Source of the DNA: JBGTFE01 sp036403235
Lineage (GTDB): Bacteria; Acidobacteriota; Blastocatellia; Pyrinomonadales; Pyrinomonadaceae
Reading direction: 5' to 3'
Assembly: GCA_036403235.1 (NCBI GenBank)
Contig: DASWRI010000028.1
Coordinates: forward strand, 1 to 11,417
Length of the DNA stretch: 11,417 nucleotides
Below the pieces are notes generated by a model. That model had not been told where the DNA came from. It did not search any database and saw nothing but the letters and a program-made list of their open reading frames with translations. Below, one piece after another: positions 1-8,431 of the stretch. The position numbers and the translations under genes were made by a program. Each line of letters opens with the position of its first letter. The first letter of the stretch is position 1.

Positions 1-1452
1 GAAGCCGAGCGAGTTTCGGGCCGTCCGCTGACGGATAAAATGAAGGAACGCCTGCTCGACAACAAAAAACTCGCTTATACGTCGCGTTATTCGAACGACC
101 GGAAATCCGAATATCAGGGCGGATATTACGGCTCTGAGAAAACTTCGCTTTTGATTTTGCCCGAATTTCTGCGCGACGAAGATTTGACCGACTGGCTTTT
201 TACGTTTCAGATTCAAAACGCGGAAAGCTATCTTTATTCGCTTTCGCGCTTTAAGCAAAGCAATTCGGATTTATGGCTCTTGACGGCTTTATCAAAAGCG
301 GAAAAGAGTTCTACCGAGCTCAATCTGCTGCTCAACGCCGCAAAAAAAGTGGGTAATTCGTCGCCCGCCTATCCGACCATCGCATATCACACGGCGCGGA
401 TTTTGATTGAGCAGAACAAACCGGCGGAAGCCGAAAAGCTGCTCGACGAAGTTTTGAATTCCGCGACGGATTTACCGATTTCCTCGCGCAACCAGTTTCT
501 CGCGTTGCGTATGAAAGTCGCCGAAACGCTCGACGATTTTCTCAAATTCGCGCAGCGCAGGCCGTTCGCATTCGACTGGGACGGCACGACCGGCTCGATT
601 GAAGATTTTATCGCACTGCAAAAATCCTGGTATGACCCGAAATCCGAAACGCAGTCGAAGGAAGATTTCGACCATGACATCGATGAACAATTCAAGAATG
701 AGCGTCTCTGGCAAGACCGAGAGATGTTTGACGAAAAGACAATCGAAATCGTCAACGAGAATTTTCCATTGACGATTTTAGTCGAAGCCGAAAAATCGAA
801 GGCTTTGCCCGATTATCTGCAAAGGCGATTTGCGCTCGCCATCTGGACGCGCGCCGCGCTTTTGGAAGATTTTGCGCTGGCCGCGCGGATTGCGCCCGAA
901 GTGATAAGACTCGCGCCCGAAACCGAAGAATTGATGAACAAATTTTTGGCCGCGAAAACTTTGGCGGCGAAACGATACGCTTCGCTGTACATGATTTTGA
1001 AAAGCGAAAATTTATCGCCGTATATTCCGAGCGGAATGGGAACGGCCGCCGAGAGTTATAAAATGTACGCGTCGCGCTGGTGGTGCGGGCCTTACGACGA
1101 AGATTACGACGAGGAAACGGGCGAGGCGGTGCCGCACAAGCCTTCGCCGAGACCGTCTTTTCTGACCAAGCTGCAAAGCGACGCGGCGCAGAGCGAGCTG
1201 AAAAAACTGAAGACAATCGGCGACGCGCCAAAATTTCTAGGCGCAAAAGTTCTCGAATGGGCGCGTCTTGCGCCCGCTGACAAACGCGTGCTGGAAAGCC
1301 TTTTTATCGTCTATGAAGCTAACGGCTGGGACAAATACGGCTGCGGAAACAATCTGGAATTGCAGCAGCAAATCGGAGATTTAATAAAAAAACGCTATCC
1401 GAACAGCAACGAAGCAAAACAAATAATCGAAGTGGAAAGCGCAAGTCAATAA
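1..1452 (+). CDS. C-terminal part of a large helical-repeat (TPR-like) protein of unknown function
   Basis: The reading frame is open from base 1 with no stop before the first ATG at 40, and the codons before that ATG read sensibly (EAERVSGRPLTDK). The gene therefore most likely begins outside the window, and 483 residues are visible. I do not recognise a named family. The region is rich in Ala, Leu, Glu and Lys and contains TPR-like helical pairs, for example the stretch around IAYHTARILIEQNKPAEAEK (about residues 123-142) and a C-terminal helix ending in RYPNSNEAKQ, a typical TPR closing. A Trp/Cys/acidic patch (WWCGPYDEDYDEE, about residues 360-372) and a second Cys site (YGCGNN) are the most distinctive local features. 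No membrane segment is seen in this part. The stop lies 132 bases before the sensor kinase gene, so co-transcription is possible but not shown. A role in protein-protein contact or in envelope or secretion work is only a guess from the repeats. Confidence 0.75.
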   Translation, partial: EAERVSGRPLTDKMKERLLDNKKLAYTSRYSNDRKSEYQGGYYGSEKTSLLILPEFLRDEDLTDWLFTFQIQNAESYLYSLSRFKQSNSDLWLLTALSKAEKSSTELNLLLNAAKKVGNSSPAYPTIAYHTARILIEQNKPAEAEKLLDEVLNSATDLPISSRNQFLALRMKVAETLDDFLKFAQRRPFAFDWDGTTGSIEDFIALQKSWYDPKSETQSKEDFDHDIDEQFKNERLWQDREMFDEKTIEIVNENFPLTILVEAEKSKALPDYLQRRFALAIWTRAALLEDFALAARIAPEVIRLAPETEELMNKFLAAKTLAAKRYASLYMILKSENLSPYIPSGMGTAAESYKMYASRWWCGPYDEDYDEETGEAVPHKPSPRPSFLTKLQSDAAQSELKKLKTIGDAPKFLGAKVLEWARLAPADKRVLESLFIVYEANGWDKYGCGNNLELQQQIGDLIKKRYPNSNEAKQIIEVESASQ

Positions 1453-1584
1453 AAAAAGGAAATCTTTTATAGATGCCCTTTTCTTTTTGAATTAATTAGT
1501 TGCCGCATAATGAAACGAGAACTCGCCTAGTCATTTTGAGAAAAGGCGTTTCGGGCGTCTTTACAAAATAATTTTTGGGTTTAT

Positions 1585-4500
1585 ATGCGACTTTTCTACC
1601 CCTTAAAAAAGCTCCCGCCTTTATTAAAGCAAAAATTTCCGGGAATTTTCTGCCTTTTGATACCGCTTTGCCTGCTTGCTTTTATTTCCACGACTTTCGC
1701 CCAGTATCGGATTGAAAACTGGTCGACCGAACAAGGCCTGCCTTACAAAACGGTGAGGGCGGTTTTGCAAACCCGCGACGATTACATCTGGGCGGTAACG
1801 TCTGACGGTCTGGCGCGTTTTGACGGCGTGAAATTTACCGTTTTCAATACCGCCAACACTCCCGGTTTGGTAACCAATAGTTTGGGCGCTCTGGTTGAAA
1901 GCGGTGACGGGAGTCTTTGGATGACGACCGAAAATCGCGGGTTGATTCGCTACCGAAACGGCGTTTTTACAAATTATTCTGCTGCCGACGGTTTACCTTC
2001 CGATTCGATATGGTCGCTTCAATACTTTGCGTCCGAAAATTTACTGCGCGTCACGACGACCGAAGGATTTGCCTGTTTTGATAATGAAAAATTTGTTAAT
2101 TGCGAGCTGCCGCCGTTTTCTCCCGAACAATTTAAGAAGTTAATAATTGATAACACCGGCGCGATTTGGCAGCGATTCGGCGACGAGCTGCGCCCGGCAG
2201 ACGGCAAAAACACTGAAACGCTTTTCATTCCGAAGTTTTTTTCCAAATCAAAATTTACTTTTTTGTATCGAGACCGGTCAGGAAATTTCTGGCTGGCTTT
2301 TGACGATGTCGTCGATGGCTATGTCGTCCGATTTCACGAAGGCAAAGCGGATATTCTTTCTGAAAAAGACGGTTTGCCGGGCGGAATCATCAGCGCCGTT
2401 TTTGAAGATTCAAAAGGCAATATCTGGTTTGGAAGCAAAGCCCTGGGCGGATTATCGATTTATAAAAACGGTAAATTCCGGCACTTAACCAAAAATGGCG
2501 GGCTTTCGAGCGACGGCTTTACCAATTTCAACGAAGACCGCGAAGGCGGAATCTGGGCGGCGACCGCAGACGGCGGGCTGATGCGTTTCAGCCAGCAAAT
2601 TATTACTTCATATTCGAGTAATGAAGGGCTTTCGGGCAAAGGGATTTATCCGCTTTACGAAAACCGCGCCGGGACAGTTTGGATCGGAGACTGGGGAAGC
2701 GCGAAAGGCCTTAATAAATTTGAAAACGGCCGGCTCGGCACAGTCACCGGCGGCGGACTTTACACTTCACTTTTTGAAGATAGCGACGGCGTTTTGTGGG
2801 TCGGCTCATACAATCAAATCGGAAAAATTGAAAATGGAAAATATTCCGCCGAATTTTCTCTGCCTGAAAAAGCAACTTCCGCCATCGCACAGGACGGGAA
2901 AGGCATAATGTGGTTTGGTTCCGGCGACGGGTTAAGACGAATGAAGGCTTTTCAAAACGCGCAGATAAAACCACAGAGTTTAATTCCCAATTCCGACCAA
3001 ACATTTGATTATTTCACCACCAAAAACGGCTTGCCGGCCGATGATATAAAAGTCCTCCACTTTGACCGAAACGGAGTTCTCTGGATTGGCACGACCGGCG
3101 GATTGGCAAAACTTGAGAACGAACAAATTACCGCATTTACCGAGAAAGACGGGCTTTCCGGTAATCATATTCGCTCGATTTATGAGGATTCGGGCGGCGT
3201 TTTATGGTTTGGAACTTATGATAACGGCCTGACCAGATTAAAAGACGGAAAATTTTCGGCCATACGCGTGCGTGACGGATTGTTTGACCAGGGGGCGTTT
3301 CAAATTCTCGAAGACGATTTCGGACGCTTCTGGATTTCGTCAAATCGCGGCATCTATCGGGTTAATAAACAGGAATTGAACGACTTTGCCGACGGAAAAA
3401 TAAATACGGTTTTAAGCGTTTCTTACGGAATGAAAGACGGTATGCCCGATGCCGAATGCAACGGCGGCGTATCGCCTGCCGGTTTCAAGTCAAAACAAGA
3501 CGGCCGGCTTTGGTTTCCGACGCAGAAAGGAGTTGTGGTAATAGACCCGAAGACTTTGGCCGTAAACACTCAATCGCCTAATATCGTTATCGAAAATTGT
3601 TTGCTTGACCGCAAGGAAACCGCTTGCGACGACATTCGGATTTTGCCCGAAAACGACTCTTTGGAAATTCGCTACACGGGTTTGAGTTTTAATAAATCCG
3701 AACAAATCAAGTTCAAATATAAACTCGAAGGCTTGGACGAAAAATGGGTCGATGCCGGAACGCAGCGCACCGCTTATTTTACGCATCTGCCGCCGGGCGA
3801 ATACGTTTTTAGAATTTCCGCCGCCAATGTCGACGGCGTTTGGAGCGACGGCAAAGCAAGCTTGAAAATCATGGTCAAGCCGCCGTTTTATCGGACGCTC
3901 TGGTTTCTGGCGGTATGCTCGGTTTTGGTGTCGGCAATGATTGTACTTGTTTTTAATTTACGCATTAAAAATCTGAAAAAAATGCACGCGGCGCAGGAAG
4001 AATTTTCCCGAAAGCTGATTGATTCGCAGGAATCCGAACGTCAGCGCATCGCCTCCGAACTGCACGACGGCCTGGGACAGGATTTGTTAATTATCAAAAA
4101 TTGGGCGCTGATCGGTTTAAAAAACGGCAAAGATTCAAGCAAACAGCTCGGCGAAATTTCCGAAACTGCTTCGCTGGCGATTGATGAAGTTCGCGAGATT
4201 GCCTACAATCTGCGCCCGTTTCATCTGGACGAGCTCGGTTTGACGAAAGCCGTCGAATCGATGCTCGACCGAATTTCCAAATCCTCGACGATTGATTTTG
4301 CACGGAAAATTGATTCGATTGACGGATTTTTTCCGAAAGACGCGGAAATAAATTTTTACCGCATCGTTCAGGAATGCGTCAACAATATCGTCAAGCATTC
4401 GAAAGCGACAGCCGCAAGCGTGGAAATCGAGCGAACTTTCGACGGAAGCATCCGGCTCTCGATTTGGGACAATGGAAAGGGTTTTGAAACAAACGAGGCA

Positions 4501-4632
4501 GCGCTGGCGCGCGCCAGACAAAGCGGTTTCGGTCTGGCGGGAATTAACGAGCGAGCGCGAATCTTAGGCGGAAAGCTCGTCATAAACTCCGCGCCGGACG
4601 ACGGAACGATTGTAAAATTAACATTTGTATGA
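1585..4632 (+). CDS. Periplasmic propeller sensor histidine kinase (Reg_prop, Y_Y_Y, HisKA_3, HATPase_c)
   Basis: This is a membrane sensor kinase of 1015 residues. A basic start and hydrophobic core give a signal peptide, probably cut after Ala39 (TFA/Q). Residues about 41-660 hold 14 Reg_prop blades with the pattern 'iWxGTxxGLxRf', for example LWIGTTGGLAKL and LWFGTYDNGLTRL; blades 3 and 4 are degenerate. Fourteen blades fit two seven-bladed propellers. A Y_Y_Y domain follows (about 691-768), then one membrane helix (about 771-793), a short coiled linker, and the dimerisation/phosphoacceptor helix with His827 in ELHDGLGQ. Asp828 and Gln832 form the DxxxQ motif linked to phosphatase activity in NarX-type kinases. 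The ATPase domain shows the N-box (Q929-ECVNN-I935), the G1 box DNGKG (962-966) and a glycine-rich GFGLAGI (981-987). It lacks a receiver, unlike the hybrid sensors of Bacteroides with the same periplasmic plan, so the overlapping regulator gene is the obvious partner. The ligand is unknown; in relatives the propeller often senses polysaccharide fragments. No clear Shine-Dalgarno precedes the ATG, which is chosen because it starts a good signal peptide. Confidence 0.95.
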   Translation: MRLFYPLKKLPPLLKQKFPGIFCLLIPLCLLAFISTTFAQYRIENWSTEQGLPYKTVRAVLQTRDDYIWAVTSDGLARFDGVKFTVFNTANTPGLVTNSLGALVESGDGSLWMTTENRGLIRYRNGVFTNYSAADGLPSDSIWSLQYFASENLLRVTTTEGFACFDNEKFVNCELPPFSPEQFKKLIIDNTGAIWQRFGDELRPADGKNTETLFIPKFFSKSKFTFLYRDRSGNFWLAFDDVVDGYVVRFHEGKADILSEKDGLPGGIISAVFEDSKGNIWFGSKALGGLSIYKNGKFRHLTKNGGLSSDGFTNFNEDREGGIWAATADGGLMRFSQQIITSYSSNEGLSGKGIYPLYENRAGTVWIGDWGSAKGLNKFENGRLGTVTGGGLYTSLFEDSDGVLWVGSYNQIGKIENGKYSAEFSLPEKATSAIAQDGKGIMWFGSGDGLRRMKAFQNAQIKPQSLIPNSDQTFDYFTTKNGLPADDIKVLHFDRNGVLWIGTTGGLAKLENEQITAFTEKDGLSGNHIRSIYEDSGGVLWFGTYDNGLTRLKDGKFSAIRVRDGLFDQGAFQILEDDFGRFWISSNRGIYRVNKQELNDFADGKINTVLSVSYGMKDGMPDAECNGGVSPAGFKSKQDGRLWFPTQKGVVVIDPKTLAVNTQSPNIVIENCLLDRKETACDDIRILPENDSLEIRYTGLSFNKSEQIKFKYKLEGLDEKWVDAGTQRTAYFTHLPPGEYVFRISAANVDGVWSDGKASLKIMVKPPFYRTLWFLAVCSVLVSAMIVLVFNLRIKNLKKMHAAQEEFSRKLIDSQESERQRIASELHDGLGQDLLIIKNWALIGLKNGKDSSKQLGEISETASLAIDEVREIAYNLRPFHLDELGLTKAVESMLDRISKSSTIDFARKIDSIDGFFPKDAEINFYRIVQECVNNIVKHSKATAASVEIERTFDGSIRLSIWDNGKGFETNEAALARARQSGFGLAGINERARILGGKLVINSAPDDGTIVKLTFV

Positions 4633-5288
4633 TGACCGAAATAAAAATTCTGATTGTTGACGACCATCCGATTTTTCGCCGAGGCTTGCGACAAGTTATC
4701 GAAAATGACCCGCAATTAAAAGTCGTTGACGAAGCCGAAAACGGTCTGACGGCTTTGAGTTTGATTGAAAATCTTAAACCTTTGGTCGTCGTCGCCGACG
4801 TTCATATGCCGCAGATGGGCGGGCTCGAGCTGGCGCGAAAAATCAAAGAGAAAAATTTGCAAGTCGCGCTCGTTTTTCTGACGATGCATAAAGACGAAAC
4901 GATGTTCAATGCGGCGATGGACTTAAACGTCCGGGGTTATGTTCTCAAAGATAATGCGGTTTCCGATATTACCGACTGCATCAAGACGGTCGCTTCGGGA
5001 AAACATTACATCACGCCCGCTTTGACCGAATATCTTTTTAACCGGAGCCAAAAAACAGCCGAATTCAAAGCGCAAACCGACGGCTTGAGCTCTCTGACCA
5101 AAACCGAACGCCGCGTCCTGAAATTGATTGCCGAAGAAAAAACGAGCAAAAATATCGGCGAACTGCTTTTTATACATCCGCGCACGGTCGATAATCACCG
5201 CACCAATATCTGTCAAAAACTGGACATTCACGGCACTAACGCGCTCCTGCGTTTCGCGCTCACGCACAAATCCGAATTGAGCGATTAA
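4629..5288 (+). CDS. NarL/FixJ-family response regulator (receiver plus LuxR-type HTH)
   Basis: The 219-residue protein has the usual length and order of the NarL family. The N-terminal receiver has the acidic pair D11-D12, the phosphoacceptor D57 in VVVADVHMPQMGG, the switch Thr85 in VFLTMH and the conserved Lys107 in GYVLKDN. A linker leads to a LuxR-type helix-turn-helix at about residues 150-216, with the typical LTKTERRVLKLIAEEKTSKN start and the recognition region HPRTVDNHRTNICQKL. It should be phosphorylated by the kinase encoded just upstream and then bind DNA as a dimer. The ATG lies within the kinase stop region (ATGA overlap, 4629-4632), which suggests translational coupling; a second ATG directly follows at 4632 and could equally be used. 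The palindrome found 50 bases after this gene is a candidate target site, but this is inference from position only. Confidence 0.95.
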   Translation: MMTEIKILIVDDHPIFRRGLRQVIENDPQLKVVDEAENGLTALSLIENLKPLVVVADVHMPQMGGLELARKIKEKNLQVALVFLTMHKDETMFNAAMDLNVRGYVLKDNAVSDITDCIKTVASGKHYITPALTEYLFNRSQKTAEFKAQTDGLSSLTKTERRVLKLIAEEKTSKNIGELLFIHPRTVDNHRTNICQKLDIHGTNALLRFALTHKSELSD

Positions 5289-5340
5289 ACCGGAAAATTA
5301 TCTCCGAAAAAATTCGAGCTTGAACCTGAAAATGTGTGTT

Positions 5341-5376
5341 TTCACATAGAAAAATATGTGAAGAACTCTATTCACA
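5341..5376. promoter_or_regulatory. Perfect TTCACATA palindrome plus an extra TTCACA half-site; candidate operator
   Basis: TTCACATA at 5341-5348 is repeated as its exact reverse complement TATGTGAA at 5355-5362, separated by the six bases GAAAAA. A third half-site, TTCACA, lies at 5371-5376 and is inverted relative to the second, so half-sites alternate in orientation. No T-tract follows, so a transcription terminator is less likely than a protein-binding site. If the promoter proposed at 5371-5399 is right, the palindrome centre is about 54 bases upstream of transcription start, a typical place for an activator. The neighbouring NarL-family regulator is the natural candidate for binding. 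Confidence 0.5.
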
Positions 5377-5399
5377 CGGCGCGCAAACCGCTCTAAACT
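5371..5399 (+). promoter_or_regulatory. Candidate sigma-70-like promoter for the DUF4436/protease pair
   Basis: TTCACA at 5371-5376 matches the -35 consensus at five of six positions. TAAACT at 5394-5399 matches the -10 consensus at four of six, with a 17-base spacer. The start of transcription would fall near 5406, leaving a leader of about 65 bases before the preferred start codon at 5472. The -35 box coincides with the third TTCACA half-site, so a bound regulator could directly touch polymerase here. The match is moderate and untested. Confidence 0.35.
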
Positions 5400-5456
5400 T
5401 AACTCACTGACAAAATGCGCTTTTTTTCAAAGCAATCAAAAACAATTTGTAAAACT

Positions 5457-5460
5457 GGAG
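5457..5460 (+). promoter_or_regulatory. Shine-Dalgarno-like GGAG that decides the start of the DUF4436-like gene
   Basis: GGAG ends 11 bases before the ATG at 5472. The earlier in-frame ATG at 5415 has no such site and would add 19 residues in front of the membrane segment. The spacing is rather long, so the support is moderate. Confidence 0.45.
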
Positions 5461-5471
5461 ATAATCAACGT

Positions 5472-6404
5472 ATGTCAATTACCGGCAGAAAAAGCATTGA
5501 AAATTTTTGTGTAAGTTTAGGAATAATTATAGTTTTTGTCATCGCTTCGGTGCTGACGGCGGCGGCCCAGAGCGAAAATAGTAATCCTTCGACGAAAGGA
5601 GCGGATTTTATTGAAGTCGTCGCCAAAGTTCTTTCGATTGAACCGATTAAAGGCGATGTTTCCGTCCGTCTCGAATTCGAACCGAACGGAAGTTACGTCA
5701 AAGAAGACGGAACGCTGGCGCGAAACGTCAAGTTTGACATCAACAGTTCAAACGGAAAACAGGAAATCAGTTTTGAAAAAGGCAAACGAATGACTCCGAC
5801 CGAAGCCATTTTGAATATGTATGACGGCTCGGTGACGGATTATCCGTTTGACAAGCACAAAGCGGAATTAATTTTCTGGTTTACCACCAAACCCGACAAA
5901 CCCGCCGACAAGCCGAAAACGACGGGAGAAAATCCGGCGGCCGAGCCAAAGCCGGAAACAAAAACCGAATCGACAATCGAGGAAACGGAAGCAGAAGTGC
6001 CTTTTACGTTGGACTTTACGCCGACGCTGGCGGGCTACACGATCGAAACCGCGAAAAGCAAAGACAGCGATGAAAGTTATGTGGATGTTGAAATGACCGT
6101 CGCGCGTTCTTCGATGGTCAAATTCTTTGCCGTTTTCGTGATGATTGTGATGTGGGCGGTATCTTTAGCCGTTTTATTTCTGACTTTAAGCATCGTCGTG
6201 CGCGGGCGCAAGGTCGAAATCGCGATGTTTTCGTTTATCGCCACATTGATTTTTTCGTTCGTGGCCGTGCGTAATACGCAGCCGGCCGTTCCGCCAATCG
6301 GAACATTCAGCGATTACAGCTCTTTTTTCTGGGCGGAAGTAATTCTCGCGCTGAGTTTGCTGACCATTATTTTTACGTGGCTGCTCAGACCGGCGGCAAA
6401 GTAA
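5472..6404 (+). CDS. DUF4436-like integral membrane protein
   Basis: From the ATG at 5472 the protein has 310 residues. An N-terminal hydrophobic segment (about 12-32, ending TAAAQ) is a signal peptide or anchor. An extracytoplasmic beta-rich domain follows and includes the family-like motif YPFDKHKAEL (from Y124). It is interrupted by a Pro/Lys/Glu/Thr-rich low-complexity stretch (about 139-175) that looks like a flexible insertion. The C-terminal third has three membrane helices, about 217-243, 250-266 and 284-305, with the conserved-looking connection RNTQPAVPPIGTFSDY between the last two. This arrangement and the R-N-x-x-P-x-x-PP-x-G / D-Y pattern match my memory of DUF4436; no biochemical role is known for that family. 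It lies 37 bases before the protease gene, so the two are probably one transcript. An alternative start at 5415 would give 329 residues. The topology is clear; the family name is fairly but not fully certain. Confidence 0.8.
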   Translation: MSITGRKSIENFCVSLGIIIVFVIASVLTAAAQSENSNPSTKGADFIEVVAKVLSIEPIKGDVSVRLEFEPNGSYVKEDGTLARNVKFDINSSNGKQEISFEKGKRMTPTEAILNMYDGSVTDYPFDKHKAELIFWFTTKPDKPADKPKTTGENPAAEPKPETKTESTIEETEAEVPFTLDFTPTLAGYTIETAKSKDSDESYVDVEMTVARSSMVKFFAVFVMIVMWAVSLAVLFLTLSIVVRGRKVEIAMFSFIATLIFSFVAVRNTQPAVPPIGTFSDYSSFFWAEVILALSLLTIIFTWLLRPAAK

Positions 6405-6441
6405 AATTCGTTATTTTTGACGACAATTTAGGAGAAAAACA

Positions 6442-8358
6442 ATGACAAGCAAGTTGATGACGGCTTTATTTTTTGCGGTGATTTTGATAATTCCGCAGAT
6501 TGCTTCGGCGCAAACCGAAGCCGAATGGACGCTGATGTTTTATATGGATGCGGATAATAACCTCGAAGCTCCGCAAATGAAGGATTTAGAGGAGATGATG
6601 GCGGTCGGCAGCTCGGCGAGCGTCAATCTTGTCGTTCTCTCCGACCGCAGTTTAACGGGCGATGACGTGCGCGGTTATACGAATCGCGCGGTCGGCGGCG
6701 TGAAAAACTGGACGACGGCCAAATTTATGGTTATCGAGAAAGGCAAATTGCGCGAACTCGCCGATTGGGGCGAAGTCAATATGGGCGACGCGGCGACGCT
6801 GAAAAAATTTCTGCAAACCGCGACCGCGCAATTTCCCGCCAAACATTTCGGCCTGATTTTCGGCGACCACGGCGAGGGCTGGGTCGGCATCGTCGGCGAC
6901 GAGAGCGCCGACGGCGACCATCTCGACACGACCGAATTACCGCCGGTTTTCAAAGAAGCGACGGCGCAGATGGGGAAATTTGATTTAATCGGCTTTGATG
7001 CCTGTCTGATGGGAAATTTTGAAGTGGCAAAAACACTCGCGCCGTTTGGAAAAACGATGGTTGCCTCGGAAGAACTCGAACCGGGCAACGGCTGGAATTA
7101 CACGCCGCTTTTGACGGCTCTAACCAAAAACGCCCAGATGGACGGCGTTGCGCTCGGAAAAACCGCGGTTGATACCTACCGCGCTTATTATCTCGGTAAA
7201 GACCAGGGAAATCGCGATAAAAGCGTAACGCTCGGCGTGATTGATTTGCAAAAAATTCCCGCGCTCGAAACGGCGGTCAGCAATCTCGGCGTTCGCAATC
7301 AATCGTTTATGAAATCGGGCGGGCGAAATAATTGGATAAAAACTTCGCGGGCGCGAAGCGAGACGGAAGAATTCGGCCAAAGCGATGAAGAGGAAGGCGG
7401 CTCGCATTTTTACGACGTCATTGATTACGCCGAAAATCTCAAGCTCGAACAGCCCGACGCGGAAACCGTCAAAGCGGCCGACGCGGCCATCGCAGCGGTC
7501 AAATCCGCCGTCGTTTATAAAGTCAGCGGCGCGGCGCATCCGCGTTCGAGCGGTCTTTCGATTTATTTTCCGCCCGACAAGGAAAATCTTCTCGGCGGCG
7601 AATATCAGTTAACGCCGTTTTCCATATCCGGCAAGTGGCTTCCCTTTCTGGGAGATTACACGGGCGCGAAGCTCGCCGATACGCGCGCGCCGAAAATCGA
7701 AAATGTCACAACCACCGATGATGACGTCGCCGCAAACGATGTTCCGGTCATAACGGCGCAGGTCAAGGACGACGACGTCGAAGAAACAACGTTTGTGCTG
7801 GCCGAATCGCACGACAATGAGCAAATCATTATCGGCGCGATTCCCGCCGAACCGGACGAAAAAGGCGTTTTGCAGGAAAAATGGGACGGCAGCTGGTTTT
7901 CGCTCGGCGACGGCAAAAAGGAATTGATTTGCCCGATTACGAGTTTTGAGGAACTCGAAGACGAGCAGGACACTTTCTATGTCGAAGTTCCGGCGCAAGT
8001 TCGGTTCAAAGGCACAAAAGAATGGCGCGACGTAACGCTTTATTTTTATCTCGATTTTAACGGTGAAGACGTTGCCGGTGAATTCGTTTATGCCTTTTCA
8101 TTCAAAGGAAATCAGCCGCGTGAAGTCGAAATCGAAGCGGGCGACTCGATTCGCCCCGTATATCTTTCGATTGATAAAAACGGCGATTCTTCGCTGATTG
8201 CTTCGGATGACGAAAACGACATTTTAAATGTTACCGAAGACGATAATATCACCGTCGGGCGCACCGATGTCGATGCCGGAAAATATCTCATCGGTTTTAC
8301 GGCCACCGATTACGCCGGGAATACAAGCGAAGAATTCACGGAAGTGACGATTGAATAA
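6442..8358 (+). CDS. Secreted clostripain-family (peptidase C11) cysteine protease
   Basis: The 638-residue protein begins with a signal peptide, probably cut after Ala23 (ASA/Q), so it acts outside the cytoplasm. The C11 fold is recognisable from FYMDADNNLE near the mature N terminus, the catalytic His143 in GLIFGDHGEGW, and the catalytic Cys188 in GFDACLMGNFEVA. The spacing of 45 residues between the dyad members resembles that of other C11 enzymes. The following ASEELEPGNGWNY segment is also typical. Family members cut after Arg or Lys and often self-process; specificity here is not established. The catalytic part runs to about residue 400 (SSGLSIYFPP region). A C-terminal part of about 230 residues is beta-rich and acidic (DTRAPKIENVTT to the end) and resembles an Ig-like or jelly-roll accessory module, closing with YAGNTSEEFTEV. 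A strong Shine-Dalgarno, AGGAG at 6430-6434, sits seven bases before the ATG, the clearest in this window. It follows the DUF4436-like gene closely, which suggests joint expression and possibly a membrane partner for the protease. Confidence 0.93.
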   Translation: MTSKLMTALFFAVILIIPQIASAQTEAEWTLMFYMDADNNLEAPQMKDLEEMMAVGSSASVNLVVLSDRSLTGDDVRGYTNRAVGGVKNWTTAKFMVIEKGKLRELADWGEVNMGDAATLKKFLQTATAQFPAKHFGLIFGDHGEGWVGIVGDESADGDHLDTTELPPVFKEATAQMGKFDLIGFDACLMGNFEVAKTLAPFGKTMVASEELEPGNGWNYTPLLTALTKNAQMDGVALGKTAVDTYRAYYLGKDQGNRDKSVTLGVIDLQKIPALETAVSNLGVRNQSFMKSGGRNNWIKTSRARSETEEFGQSDEEEGGSHFYDVIDYAENLKLEQPDAETVKAADAAIAAVKSAVVYKVSGAAHPRSSGLSIYFPPDKENLLGGEYQLTPFSISGKWLPFLGDYTGAKLADTRAPKIENVTTTDDDVAANDVPVITAQVKDDDVEETTFVLAESHDNEQIIIGAIPAEPDEKGVLQEKWDGSWFSLGDGKKELICPITSFEELEDEQDTFYVEVPAQVRFKGTKEWRDVTLYFYLDFNGEDVAGEFVYAFSFKGNQPREVEIEAGDSIRPVYLSIDKNGDSSLIASDDENDILNVTEDDNITVGRTDVDAGKYLIGFTATDYAGNTSEEFTEVTIE

Positions 8359-8370
8359 TTTGGATGAAAA

Positions 8371-8416
8371 TGGAAATTAACCGCGAAGTTGCTATTAGCC
8401 TCGCGGTTAATTTCCA
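8371..8416. terminator. Perfect 16-bp hairpin between protease and receiver genes
   Basis: TGGAAATTAACCGCGA at 8371-8386 is exactly complementary to 8401-8416, with a 14-base loop. It starts 12 bases after the protease stop and ends 15 bases before the receiver ATG. The stem alone would be very stable, but no uninterrupted T-run follows on the + strand (AAGGTCTCGGATTTT), so it may be an mRNA 3' end stabiliser or an imperfect terminator. The weak ribosome-binding sequence of the next gene (AAAGG, 8416-8420) touches the stem base, so an effect on its translation is possible. Confidence 0.6.
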
Positions 8417-8431
8417 AAGGTCTCGGATTTT

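Noticed and set aside
752..1246. 164-residue open frame on the - strand
   Set aside because: It lies wholly inside the repeat-protein gene, is Arg/Ser/Ala-rich in a way typical of an antisense shadow, and shows no domain.
1451..1490. Possible rho-independent terminator after the repeat-protein gene
   Set aside because: The A-rich and T-rich arms pair only imperfectly and contain almost no GC stem; too weak to annotate.
1536..1586. Promoter before the sensor kinase
   Set aside because: TTGAGA and TTTACA occur, but no -10 box at a proper distance both fits the consensus and leaves room before the ATG at 1585.
4135..5267. Antisense frames opposite the kinase core and the response regulator
   Set aside because: The sense frames contain all kinase and receiver motifs; the antisense products resemble nothing and have no start signals.
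5331..5376. CRP/FNR-type site
   Set aside because: TGTGA and TCACA half-sites occur, but their order and spacing (outward-facing, or ten bases apart) do not fit TGTGA-N6-TCACA.
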